From Sulfurimonas sp. (GTDB lineage Bacteria; Campylobacterota; Campylobacteria; Campylobacterales; Sulfurimonadaceae): DNA of 7,604 bases. The position numbers were made by a program, and so were the translations under genes. The stretch is taken from the NCBI GenBank assembly GCA_021107375.1, contig JAIOSY010000227.1:1-7604 (forward strand), given 5' to 3'. Shown here piece after piece: positions 1 to 6,231 of the stretch. The notes beneath the pieces are model-generated. The model was not told the DNA's origin. It ran no database searches and saw only the letters and a list, made by a program, of their open reading frames with translations. Numbering within the stretch: position 1 is the first letter of the stretch; the number at the start of each line of letters is the position of its first letter.

Positions 1-786
1 GTTTTAACTGGAAAACCTTTTTTCTTTGGTGGTTCATTGATGCGTCCAGAAGCAACAGGTTATGGAACTATTTATTTTACTGAGACTATGCTTGAGATGG
101 AAGGTAAAGAGTCTTTAGAGGGTAAGATTTGTACTGTTAGTGGAGCTGGAAATGTTGCACTTCATGCGATAGAGAAACTTCAGCAAATTGGTGCTACACC
201 AGTTACATGTACAGATTCTAAAGGTACTATTTATGATTCTCGTGGAGTTGATTTAGTACTTTTAAAAGAGTTGAAATTAGAAAAAAGAGCATCACTTGAA
301 GAGTATATAAAAGTACATCCAGAAGCTCAATATATTCCTGTTTCTGAGTATCCTGAAGATGGTCATGCAGTTTGGGATATTCCATGTTATGCAGCATTTC
401 CATGTGCAACACAAAATGAGTTAACTGGATTTGATGCTCAAAATCTTATAACAAATGGTGTTGTAAGTGTTAGTGAAGGTGCAAATATGCCTTCAACTCC
501 AAAAGCTTTAAATGATTTCTTATCTCACAAAATATGTTTTGCACCGGCAAAAGCAGCAAATGCTGGTGGAGTTGCTGTTAGTGAATTTGAGATGGCTCAA
601 AATGCTTCTATGAGTAAATGGAGTTTTGAAGAGGTTGATGAAAAACTAAAAAGTACTATGCAACAGATTTGTAAAAGAGTAGCTTTAACTGCTAAAGATT
701 ATGGTGTTGAGGGTAATTATGTTGATGGTGCAAATATCGCAGGATTTAAAAAAGTTGCAGATGCTATGATTGCTGAAGGGATTTAA
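1..786 (+). CDS. gdhA: NADP-type glutamate dehydrogenase, C-terminal part (5' end outside window)
   Basis: Cytoplasmic enzyme that interconverts 2-oxoglutarate plus ammonium and glutamate, usually NADPH-dependent and assimilatory in bacteria of this length class. The frame is open from base 1 and gives 261 residues, so the gene starts upstream; the full family length is about 450 aa. Numbering from the window edge, residues 9-22 carry the conserved GGS-x-x-RPEATGYG segment that links the substrate and nucleotide domains. Residues 48-53 (GAGNVA) are the Rossmann dinucleotide loop. Residues 158-164 (SEGANMP) and 184-195 (KAANAGGVAVSE) are family hallmarks near the coenzyme and substrate clefts. 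The N-terminal catalytic lysines are outside the window. The reading frame is intact to TAA at 784-786. The mscS-like gene follows after only nine bases, and its Shine-Dalgarno overlaps this stop codon, so the two are probably co-transcribed. NADP preference is inferred from family type. Confidence 0.95.
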   Translation, partial: VLTGKPFFFGGSLMRPEATGYGTIYFTETMLEMEGKESLEGKICTVSGAGNVALHAIEKLQQIGATPVTCTDSKGTIYDSRGVDLVLLKELKLEKRASLEEYIKVHPEAQYIPVSEYPEDGHAVWDIPCYAAFPCATQNELTGFDAQNLITNGVVSVSEGANMPSTPKALNDFLSHKICFAPAKAANAGGVAVSEFEMAQNASMSKWSFEEVDEKLKSTMQQICKRVALTAKDYGVEGNYVDGANIAGFKKVADAMIAEGI

Positions 787-789
787 GGA
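785..789 (+). promoter_or_regulatory. Shine-Dalgarno AAGGA that points to an ATT start
   Basis: AAGGA overlaps the gdhA stop codon and lies 6 nt before an in-frame ATT at 796. No ATG, GTG or TTG lies at a usable distance in this frame. The next accepted start, TTG at 865, has no purine-rich site upstream and would remove the signal peptide of the channel gene. Confidence 0.6.
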
Positions 790-795
790 ATTACC

Positions 796-2610
796 ATTAA
801 AAAGTTTTTAATTTTATATATATTTATTTTTGTATCTTTACTACAGGCAGAGTCTAAGTATAGTTTGTTTATAACTGAACAGTTAGACTATACATATGCT
901 ATAAATGATAACAATATAACTCAAAGTGCAATTAAAGATATCTTGATTGCACAAAAAGATAGTTATAGTAGTGCTCTAGAAGATATGATGAGTGAAAAAA
1001 ATAGATATATTAATACAGAAAATATGTATGAAGATAAAATATTTGCACTTAATAAAATAATTAAAATAAATAAAAGGGCTGGTAATGGTTTTGCAGTTTT
1101 AAGAGATGAAGTACAGGTTAAATCTTATATATTGTTAAATAATCAAAATAGAATGATAAGAGATATATTATTGTCTCTTGATGATTCAGATAATATAAAG
1201 TTTAAAAAAGATTTAAATAATGTAATAATTAAAAATCAAACTAATAACCAGTTACTTATGAATGTTGATTATAAGTTAAAACTTGAAATTGATGTAAACT
1301 CAAAAACATTAGATAATGCTAAGAAAAATATTAAAGAGTTTTATGCTTTAATAGATATAAATCAAGATGTGATAAATTATCTATACTTATCTGAAAATAG
1401 AATTTATCGTTTAAACAAATATTCAAAATATAATCTTATAAGTGTTGTTATTTTTGTTAAAAATACAAAAATAGCTGCAATAATTGATCCAATTATAGAG
1501 CCATATGGCTTGGATGTTGTTAAGTTACTTATAATTATATTTTTAATATTTATTATATATATTATTAGAACATTTGTACTATCCTTGTTAGAAACTTATA
1601 TAATAAAAATAGAAGCACTTGCTAAATACGCAAAAGATATTTTAAGGGTAACAAGAAAACCTTTAGAACTTCTAATAATCATAATAAATATAAATATGAT
1701 TACTTATATATATAATGATTTTATCTCAATAGATATGTTAGAAAAAATCTTTAATATAATTTATGGTTTACTTTTTACATTTGTTATGTTTAAAGTTTTA
1801 AATACAATAGCAAATATCAAAGTTCAAGAGATAGATACAACTGATACAAAAGTTAAATATGAGATTATAAATGTTGGACTTAAGGTTCTTAATTTTGTAG
1901 TTCTTCTTATTGGTCTGCTAATAACACTACATTTTGCAGGGGCTAATTTAACAGCTTTTTTATCTGGTTTAGGTATTGGTGGTTTTGCAGTTGCATTAGC
2001 AGCAAAAGATTCTTTGGCAAACTTTTTTGGAACGCTCTCTATCCTTTTTAGTGATGTTTTTTCTCAAGGTGATTGGATAGTGGTAAATGGAGAAGAGGGA
2101 GTTGTTATAGAGATAGGGATAAGAGTTACAACACTTAGAACTTTTGATAATGCTCTAATAGCTATACCCAATGCAATGCTTGCAAATCAAGATGTTAAAA
2201 ATTGGAATAAAAGAACTCTGGGTCGTAGAATAAAAATGAGTTTAGGCATAAAATATAACTCTTCATCAACTGATATTAAAAATGCTGTTAAAGAGATTCG
2301 TGAAATGTTAGATAAACATCCAGATATTGCTACTGAAAATACTGAATTTAATTATAAAACTAAATCAAGAGGTAAGCTTGTTTCCATAGAAGATGCTCAT
2401 GGTGTAAAGAAAACACTTTTAGTTTATTTGGATAAGTTTTCAGATTCTAGTATAAATATTTTAGTTTATTGTTTTACAAAAAGTGTAGGTTGGGAAGATT
2501 GGCTGAGAACGAAAGAGGATGTAATGCATAAAATAATGGATATATTTGAGAAGAATAATCTTGAATTTGCTTTCCCATCACTTTCGATTTATAATGAAAA
2601 TCAAAATTAA
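796..2610 (+). CDS. MscS-family mechanosensitive channel with large periplasmic N-terminal domain; probable ATT start
   Basis: Inner-membrane channel of the MscS superfamily, expected to open under membrane tension and release solutes during hypo-osmotic shock. From ATT at 796 the protein is 604 aa, against about 290 for E. coli MscS, so it belongs to the longer MscK/YbdG-like group. Residues 1-18 form a signal peptide (two lysines, hydrophobic core, LLQA cleavage region). Residues of about 20-235 are a polar, helix-rich periplasmic domain. Membrane segments lie near 241-262, 289-306, 315-336 and 360-382. The pore helix begins near residue 384, with the Gly/Ala-rich packing segment GLGIGGFAVALAAKD at 391-405. 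The beta domain follows, with FSQGDWI and the segment G-x-V-x-x-IG-x-R-x-T-x-LRT ending in IPN. A conventional start would be TTG at 865 (581 aa), which loses the signal peptide and has no ribosome site. The family call is firm; the exact start is inferred. Confidence 0.9.
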   Translation: MKKFLILYIFIFVSLLQAESKYSLFITEQLDYTYAINDNNITQSAIKDILIAQKDSYSSALEDMMSEKNRYINTENMYEDKIFALNKIIKINKRAGNGFAVLRDEVQVKSYILLNNQNRMIRDILLSLDDSDNIKFKKDLNNVIIKNQTNNQLLMNVDYKLKLEIDVNSKTLDNAKKNIKEFYALIDINQDVINYLYLSENRIYRLNKYSKYNLISVVIFVKNTKIAAIIDPIIEPYGLDVVKLLIIIFLIFIIYIIRTFVLSLLETYIIKIEALAKYAKDILRVTRKPLELLIIIININMITYIYNDFISIDMLEKIFNIIYGLLFTFVMFKVLNTIANIKVQEIDTTDTKVKYEIINVGLKVLNFVVLLIGLLITLHFAGANLTAFLSGLGIGGFAVALAAKDSLANFFGTLSILFSDVFSQGDWIVVNGEEGVVIEIGIRVTTLRTFDNALIAIPNAMLANQDVKNWNKRTLGRRIKMSLGIKYNSSSTDIKNAVKEIREMLDKHPDIATENTEFNYKTKSRGKLVSIEDAHGVKKTLLVYLDKFSDSSINILVYCFTKSVGWEDWLRTKEDVMHKIMDIFEKNNLEFAFPSLSIYNENQN

Positions 2611-2612
2611 GT

Positions 2613-2642
2613 AAAAGTTATAATTCTACATTTATAATTTTT
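2613..2642 (+). terminator. Possible weak AT-only hairpin terminator after the mscS-like gene
   Basis: Arms 2613-2623 (AAAAGTTATAA) and 2632-2642 (TTATAATTTTT) can form 11 pairs including one G-U, around an 8-nt loop, and the second arm ends in five T. There is almost no G or C in the stem, so stability is low. The same bases contain two TATAAT hexamers and may instead be promoter sequence. A second, mutually exclusive 7-bp pairing exists between 2623-2629 (ATTCTAC) and 2645-2651 (GTAGAAT). Confidence 0.3.
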
Positions 2643-2651
2643 AGGTAGAAT
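2619..2651 (+). promoter_or_regulatory. Candidate sigma-70 promoter(s) for the torD operon
   Basis: Three -10-like hexamers lie in the gap before the TorD gene: TATAAT at 2619-2624, TATAAT at 2633-2638 and TAGAAT at 2646-2651. The last is preceded by a T-rich run and GG, which resembles Campylobacterota vegetative promoters, where the -10 box dominates and the -35 is replaced by A/T-rich sequence. Initiation from it would leave a leader of roughly 30 nt before ATG 2688. No operator or sigma-54 -24/-12 element was recognised. The choice among the three hexamers is uncertain. Confidence 0.4.
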
Positions 2652-2677
2652 CCTCTTTATAAAAAATAATTATTGCT

Positions 2678-2682
2678 AAGGA
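2678..2682 (+). promoter_or_regulatory. Shine-Dalgarno AAGGA of the TorD-like gene
   Basis: AAGGA ends 5 nt before ATG 2688. This supports that start over the in-frame TTG at 2673, which lies upstream of the ribosome site itself. Confidence 0.7.
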
Positions 2683-2687
2683 TTTCT

Positions 2688-3302
2688 ATGGAACAAACAC
2701 AAGCAAGAGCAAATATTTATGCACTTTTATCTCGAATTTTACTTCAAGAATTAGATACTAGAATATTACAAACTATTAAAGATGATGAAGATATTTTAGA
2801 TTTTTTCCCAACTTTAAAAGAGTGGAAACAGCTTAGAGAAGTTGATAATGACACTCTTTTAGCCGAGTATTTTAATCCTGATTTTGTAAACCTTAGTGTC
2901 CTCCATTTAATCCCTTATGAAACATTTTATACTCGTGATGATCAGATGGTTGAAACAGGTGGTGCTAATCCTGTTACTGATATTTATAGTGCTTATGATT
3001 TTATGGTTGACTATGAGGTTGCTAGAACAGTTTCATCTGATCATATCGGAATTGAGTTAGAATTTATGCATCATCTAGCAAATGCTGAATTTCAAGCACA
3101 TCAAAATAAAGATGAAAAAGCAGTTACAGAACTTAGAACTGCTCAAAAAGAGTTTTTAAATAAACATCTTCTTCAATGGGCTCCAATGTATCTTATAAAT
3201 ATGAAATATGAAGCTAGAACACCACTTTATTTTGATGGTGCTGATATGGCATTAGAGTTTATGTTAAGTGATAATGAATATTTAACAGAAGTTCTTAAGT
3301 AG
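2688..3302 (+). CDS. TorD-family molybdoenzyme chaperone, probably for formate dehydrogenase
   Basis: Cytoplasmic chaperone of the TorD/DmsD/NarJ superfamily. Members bind the Tat signal or apo form of a molybdopterin oxidoreductase and hold it for cofactor insertion before export. The protein is 204 aa, normal for the family, and nearly all helical. Visible hallmarks are the IPYETFY segment at residues 75-81 (family pattern P-x-E-S-x-Y), the SDHIGIELEFMHHLA signature at 117-131 with the key Asp118-His119 pair, and the late H-x-x-x-W-x-P segment at 160-166. The following gene, a multi-cluster Fe-S protein five bases downstream, matches the TorD/Fe-S pairing seen beside formate dehydrogenases in Campylobacter and Shewanella; C. 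jejuni Cj1514c (FdhM) is the nearest named relative I can suggest. The formate dehydrogenase assignment comes from context, since the enzyme gene is not in the window. Start at ATG 2688 chosen by its ribosome site. Confidence 0.85.
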   Translation: MEQTQARANIYALLSRILLQELDTRILQTIKDDEDILDFFPTLKEWKQLREVDNDTLLAEYFNPDFVNLSVLHLIPYETFYTRDDQMVETGGANPVTDIYSAYDFMVDYEVARTVSSDHIGIELEFMHHLANAEFQAHQNKDEKAVTELRTAQKEFLNKHLLQWAPMYLINMKYEARTPLYFDGADMALEFMLSDNEYLTEVLK

Positions 3303-3307
3303 ATAAA

Positions 3308-4408
3308 ATGTCATTAATTAAGCTAAAAGCTAGTAGTTGTGTTCGCTCTTTAAGTGTTGAGAGTAGATGTGATAAATGTGAAGTAGTATGTCCAACAGAT
3401 GCAATTGTGATAGGTGAAAATCCACTTCCTTCGATTAACTTTTCATTGTGTATTGGTTGTGGTGCATGTGGAGGAGTTTGTCCAACTGAAGCATTTTCTT
3501 TGGATGGTTTTTCTGCTACTGAGTTTTTCTTTGATTTTTTAGAAGATAAAGATAATTTAATATCTTGTCGAAAAAATGTTCCATGTATCTCTGCACTTAG
3601 TGTTGAACATCTTATCTCTTTAGCAATTTTGAAAAAAAAGTTGGTTTTTGATATGGCTTATTGTGATGGTTGTGCAATAGCTTCCACATGCCATAAACAG
3701 ATTTTAGCAAATTATGAAGAGGCAACATATCTTTTAGAAGCTATGGAGAATAAGGCTGAGATAAAATTAGAAAATATCTGTTATGAAAAAAAAGAGGAAC
3801 AAACAGATAGAAGAGATTTTTTAAGTGCAATAAACCTTACAACTTTAGCAAAAACAAAAAAGAGTTTTGAAAATGAAGTAAAAAAAGCTAGTAATGAACT
3901 AATTAAACATACTTTAGAAAAAACAGATATCGCACTTTTGAGAAAAAAAATACTTCCTGAAAAAAGAAAACTTTTTTTTAGTGCAGTTAAACGAGTTGAT
4001 AGACCCTCTCAGTTTCATATAGTTGAAGCAGATGAGCTTAGTTTTACATCTCAAAAATTAATGAATACTGAAACTTGTACAGCTTGTCAAATGTGTTATA
4101 GAGTTTGTCCAACAGGAGCATTAACTTCAGATATAAAAAATTCAAAGATAGATTTTGACCCATTTTTGTGTGTGAAGTGTAATATTTGTCATGATGTTTG
4201 TGAGCCAAATGCTATTACACTTTCATCTTCATATAATGTAAAAGAGTTCTTTGAGCCAGAGGTTCAATCTTTGATTAGTTTCAATGTTAGAAGATGTGAT
4301 GAATGTAATATGATTTTTAGTACAAATACGACAGATAAACTTTGTTATAGATGTAAAGCAGAAGATGAAGAGGCCCGAGAACTTTGGGGCATTACAGAGG
4401 ATATGTGA
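3308..4408 (+). CDS. Multi-cluster 4Fe-4S ferredoxin-type protein of a molybdoenzyme accessory operon
   Basis: Cytoplasmic 366-aa iron-sulfur protein with no signal peptide or membrane segment. N-terminal module: C21-x2-C24-x3-C28-P and a complete C48-x2-C51-x2-C54-x3-C58-P. The first motif lacks its usual leading Cys (Glu18 stands there), so Cys11 may replace it. A middle section holds C87-x5-C93 and C119-x2-C122-x5-C128. A Lys/Glu-rich linker of about residues 150-240 follows. The second module has two full motifs: C257, C260, C263, C267-P and C288, C291, C294, C298. The C terminus carries C330-x2-C333-x12-C346-x2-C349, a likely zinc-ribbon or rubredoxin-like knuckle. Four 4Fe-4S clusters are plausible. 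The gene starts 5 nt after the TorD stop with only a weak ribosome site, which suggests translational coupling. Its role is probably electron transfer or cluster/sulfur delivery during formate dehydrogenase maturation; that role is inferred from operon context only. Confidence 0.85.
   Translation: MSLIKLKASSCVRSLSVESRCDKCEVVCPTDAIVIGENPLPSINFSLCIGCGACGGVCPTEAFSLDGFSATEFFFDFLEDKDNLISCRKNVPCISALSVEHLISLAILKKKLVFDMAYCDGCAIASTCHKQILANYEEATYLLEAMENKAEIKLENICYEKKEEQTDRRDFLSAINLTTLAKTKKSFENEVKKASNELIKHTLEKTDIALLRKKILPEKRKLFFSAVKRVDRPSQFHIVEADELSFTSQKLMNTETCTACQMCYRVCPTGALTSDIKNSKIDFDPFLCVKCNICHDVCEPNAITLSSSYNVKEFFEPEVQSLISFNVRRCDECNMIFSTNTTDKLCYRCKAEDEEARELWGITEDM
4396..4401 (+). promoter_or_regulatory. 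Shine-Dalgarno AGAGGA that sets the start of the AroE-like gene
   Basis: AGAGGA lies inside the last codons of the Fe-S gene, 9 nt before ATG 4411. It argues against the in-frame TTG at 4384, which lies upstream of it, and against GTG 4405, which is only 3 nt away. Confidence 0.65.
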
Positions 4409-4410
4409 AA

Positions 4411-5172
4411 ATGATGAATAATGATAACCAAATATCAAAACAAACGAAACTTTTTGGTTTTCTAGGGGAACATGCAGGGGTGAGTAGATTTAGTGTATTG
4501 AGCAATAAAATGTTTAAAGAAAACTCTGATGATATTATGATGATTCCTATGAATATTAGAGAGGATGATCTGTTTTTTACACTCTCAAATATGAAAAAAT
4601 CACAGGTAAACGGTGCAGTAATTTCAAATGAATATGTAAAACACGCTGTTGAAATTTTAGATAGTTCTAGTGGACTTGTAAAGAGAACTGGCATGTGCGA
4701 TATTATCTTTAAAGATGGTGATAAACTTCGTGGTGATTTGTTTGGAACTCGTGTACTTTTAGAAAGATTAAAAGATTTAGGTGCTACAAAAATAGCACTT
4801 ATTGGAACAAGTCCACATGCCAAAGCTTTTTCGTTAATGGCATGTGGATTTAAAGTTAGTTACTTTTATGACAAGCTTGAAGAACTTATGGCTTTTTGTG
4901 ATGAGATGCAACTTTGTAACGCAGATGTAAATAGAATTGCTAATGATATGGAGATAGATTTTAGTGAATTTGATGCAGTCTTAGATTTTTCAGATTTAGC
5001 AAACTTGGATATGGTTCAAAAATTAGCCACATATAGTTTTGATATGAAAAACTCAAAAGAGTATTCAAGTTTAAAAACAAGAGCAAATCAACTAAGTACG
5101 ACTTATATTGGCTACGATGATATGATAGAAGAGTTAACAACACAAGCGTATAGAATTATAAAAAAAGGATAG
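4411..5172 (+). CDS. Shikimate-dehydrogenase-fold protein lacking catalytic residues (probable pseudoenzyme)
   Basis: Predicted soluble 253-aa protein, close to AroE length (about 270). It can be aligned by eye with AroE: an N-terminal strand-loop (residues 14-31) where AroE has G-N-P-x-x-H-S-x-S-P, GAVISNEYVK at 68-77 where AroE has GANVTVPFK, DKLRGDLFGTRVLLERLK at 104-121 matching the K-L-x-G-x-NTD-x-x-G-x-x-x-x-L region without gaps, a Rossmann strand and loop (ALIGTSPHAKA, 129-139), FDAVLDFSD at 187-195, and a helix near 234-249 like the AroE C-terminal one. The functional residues differ: the NTD Asp becomes Gly112, the catalytic Lys position is Val76, GAVNT becomes GMCDI, GAGGAxR becomes GTSPHAK, and the late Gln is Leu242. 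Shikimate reduction is therefore unlikely. It sits 2 nt after the Fe-S gene and 6 nt before the next, so a role in molybdoenzyme maturation is inferred. Fold assignment is by eye only. Confidence 0.65.
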   Translation: MMNNDNQISKQTKLFGFLGEHAGVSRFSVLSNKMFKENSDDIMMIPMNIREDDLFFTLSNMKKSQVNGAVISNEYVKHAVEILDSSSGLVKRTGMCDIIFKDGDKLRGDLFGTRVLLERLKDLGATKIALIGTSPHAKAFSLMACGFKVSYFYDKLEELMAFCDEMQLCNADVNRIANDMEIDFSEFDAVLDFSDLANLDMVQKLATYSFDMKNSKEYSSLKTRANQLSTTYIGYDDMIEELTTQAYRIIKKG

Positions 5173-5178
5173 ATAATA

Positions 5179-5688
5179 ATGAACCCAAATGATATTAGTG
5201 ATTTAAGAGCAGAATTTGATAAGTTTGTAAAAGATAAATGTTCCCTTGACCCAGAAGCAGGTGAGAATATGCAAAGTTCAGATATGGGAGATAAAGAGGA
5301 TGAAGAGCCAGTACCACAGTTTGTTGATGCTTTAACTTCAAAGCTTTTAGCACCGGCCCTTAGTGGAGTTTATCTTTCTCGTTTAGATATTAAAAGAGTT
5401 GCTGAGGCTATTGATGAGTCTATCCCAATTAAAGAGCGTACAAAGATGGTTAAAGCTCTTTTTAGACATACAACTACTCAGCAGTATTTAAAAGATGCTT
5501 TTGCTGAAGTAGATAAACATATAAATGGTCGTATTTTGATTTATACAGAGTTAAGTGAGACTTTTCCTGCATCTAAAGAGATTTTTGATGTTTATATTAC
5601 AAAAGCTAAAAAAACTATGAAAATGTTTGATACAATAATAAATGATTTTCAAGAGATTGAACCAACAGACGATTCTTTGTTTGTATAG
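5179..5688 (+). CDS. Acidic helical protein of unknown function, last gene of the TorD operon
   Basis: I do not recognise this 169-aa protein. It has no signal peptide, no membrane segment, and a single Cys (21), so it is probably soluble and cytoplasmic. Residues 22-45 form an acidic, low-complexity stretch (several Asp/Glu with Gly, Ser and Pro) that is probably disordered. The rest (about 47-160) is rich in Leu, Ala, Lys and Glu and should form a compact helical domain, ending in an acidic tail. ATG 5179 lies 9 nt after AAGGA (5165-5169), which is inside the end of the AroE-like gene; the stop-to-start gap is 6 nt, so it belongs to the same operon. The Shewanella fdh cluster also has small unknown proteins after the TorD/Fe-S pair (DUF3305, DUF3306), but I see no matching motif here. 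An adaptor or assembly role is only a guess from position. Confidence 0.8.
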   Translation: MNPNDISDLRAEFDKFVKDKCSLDPEAGENMQSSDMGDKEDEEPVPQFVDALTSKLLAPALSGVYLSRLDIKRVAEAIDESIPIKERTKMVKALFRHTTTQQYLKDAFAEVDKHINGRILIYTELSETFPASKEIFDVYITKAKKTMKMFDTIINDFQEIEPTDDSLFV

Positions 5689-5702
5689 TAAAGGAAAAAG
5701 GA

Positions 5703-5734
5703 GTTAGAACTAAATTAATTTTTGTAGTTCTAAC
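5703..5734 (-). terminator. Perfect 10-bp inverted repeat between convergent operons, probable terminator
   Basis: GTTAGAACTA (5703-5712) and TAGTTCTAAC (5725-5734) pair perfectly around a 12-nt loop. The repeat sits between the + strand operon ending at 5688 and pgpA on the - strand, and it overlaps the last eight codons of pgpA. Read on the - strand, the second arm is followed by a pyrimidine-rich run (TCCTTTTTCC), so it best fits termination of the pgpA transcript. On the + strand no T-run follows, although a stem could still protect the 3' end of the other operon. Confidence 0.5.
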
Positions 5735-6216
5735 CAACCTTGCCAGATTAAAGCACTAGTAATTCCTGCAGCAAAACCAGCGATAATGTCATCGCCCATT
5801 ACCCCAAGTCCACCTTTAACTTCACGGTCTATTCTGCCGATGATAGATGGTTTTGCAATATCAAAGTATCTAAATAGAGCAAAAGATAAAATAGACTGGA
5901 TTAAAAATCCATTTTCTAACATGCCAATATCACTAAGTGGTATGGTTATAGCAGGTGCAACACTAAGTGCAAACCACATACCTGCTAACTCATCGATAAC
6001 GATTCTTTTATCATCGTGAATATTTGATTTAAGCTCATATTTATTTATCTCTCTAATTGCGATAATACTAATTAAAGCAGTTGCTAAAAAAAGAGTTTGT
6101 GCATCAAAGTAAATAAGGACTAACATACCTAATGGGAGAGAAACTAAAGTTCCCATTGTCCCTGGAGCTTTTGGAAATAAGCCACTAAATCCTACTGTTA
6201 TAAAAAACCAATTCAT
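5710..6216 (-). CDS. pgpA: Phosphatidylglycerophosphatase A
   Basis: Inner-membrane lipid phosphatase that removes the terminal phosphate from phosphatidylglycerophosphate to make phosphatidylglycerol. The 168-aa length fits the family. Diagnostic segments are GLFPKAPGTMGTL at residues 12-24 (pattern G-x-x-P-x-APGT-x-GT), the acidic active-site segment DDKRIVIDELAGMWFA at 68-83, and FRYFDIAKPSIIG with the following GGLGVMGDDIIAG, which ends in the paired Asp typical of PgpA. Hydrophobic stretches near 28-53, 79-95 and 107-118, plus the C-terminal region, fit a multi-pass protein. ATG 6216 is preceded by AGGA (complement of 6225-6228) at 8 nt. It starts 15 nt after the stop of the ATP-sulfurylase-like gene and is probably co-transcribed with it. 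It ends within the inverted repeat at 5703-5734. Confidence 0.93.
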   Translation of the reverse strand: MNWFFITVGFSGLFPKAPGTMGTLVSLPLGMLVLIYFDAQTLFLATALISIIAIREINKYELKSNIHDDKRIVIDELAGMWFALSVAPAITIPLSDIGMLENGFLIQSILSFALFRYFDIAKPSIIGRIDREVKGGLGVMGDDIIAGFAAGITSALIWQGWLELQKLI

Positions 6217-6231
6217 TTATATATTCCTATT

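Noticed and set aside
227..412. Short - strand open frame inside gdhA.
   Set aside because: It lies wholly within a conserved enzyme gene, with no ribosome site or family resemblance.
3632..3979. Four 8-nt homopolymer runs (A8 at 3632, 3786 and 3943; T8 at 3972) in the Fe-S gene, as possible phase-variation tracts.
   Set aside because: Campylobacterota contingency tracts are usually G/C runs of nine or more. A8 runs are expected in Lys/Phe-rich genes at this base composition, and the frame is intact.
4392..4823. Open frame on the - strand opposite the AroE-like gene (143 codons).
   Set aside because: It is antisense to a well-supported gene in a tight operon, has no recognisable protein features and is best explained as a shadow frame.
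4411..5172. Calling this gene aroE (shikimate dehydrogenase) outright.
   Set aside because: The fold resemblance is good, but the catalytic and cofactor-binding residues are missing, so the enzyme name would mislead.
5786..6019. Open + strand frame opposite pgpA (77 codons).
   Set aside because: It is antisense to the conserved PgpA core, where the coding constraint lies on the - strand.
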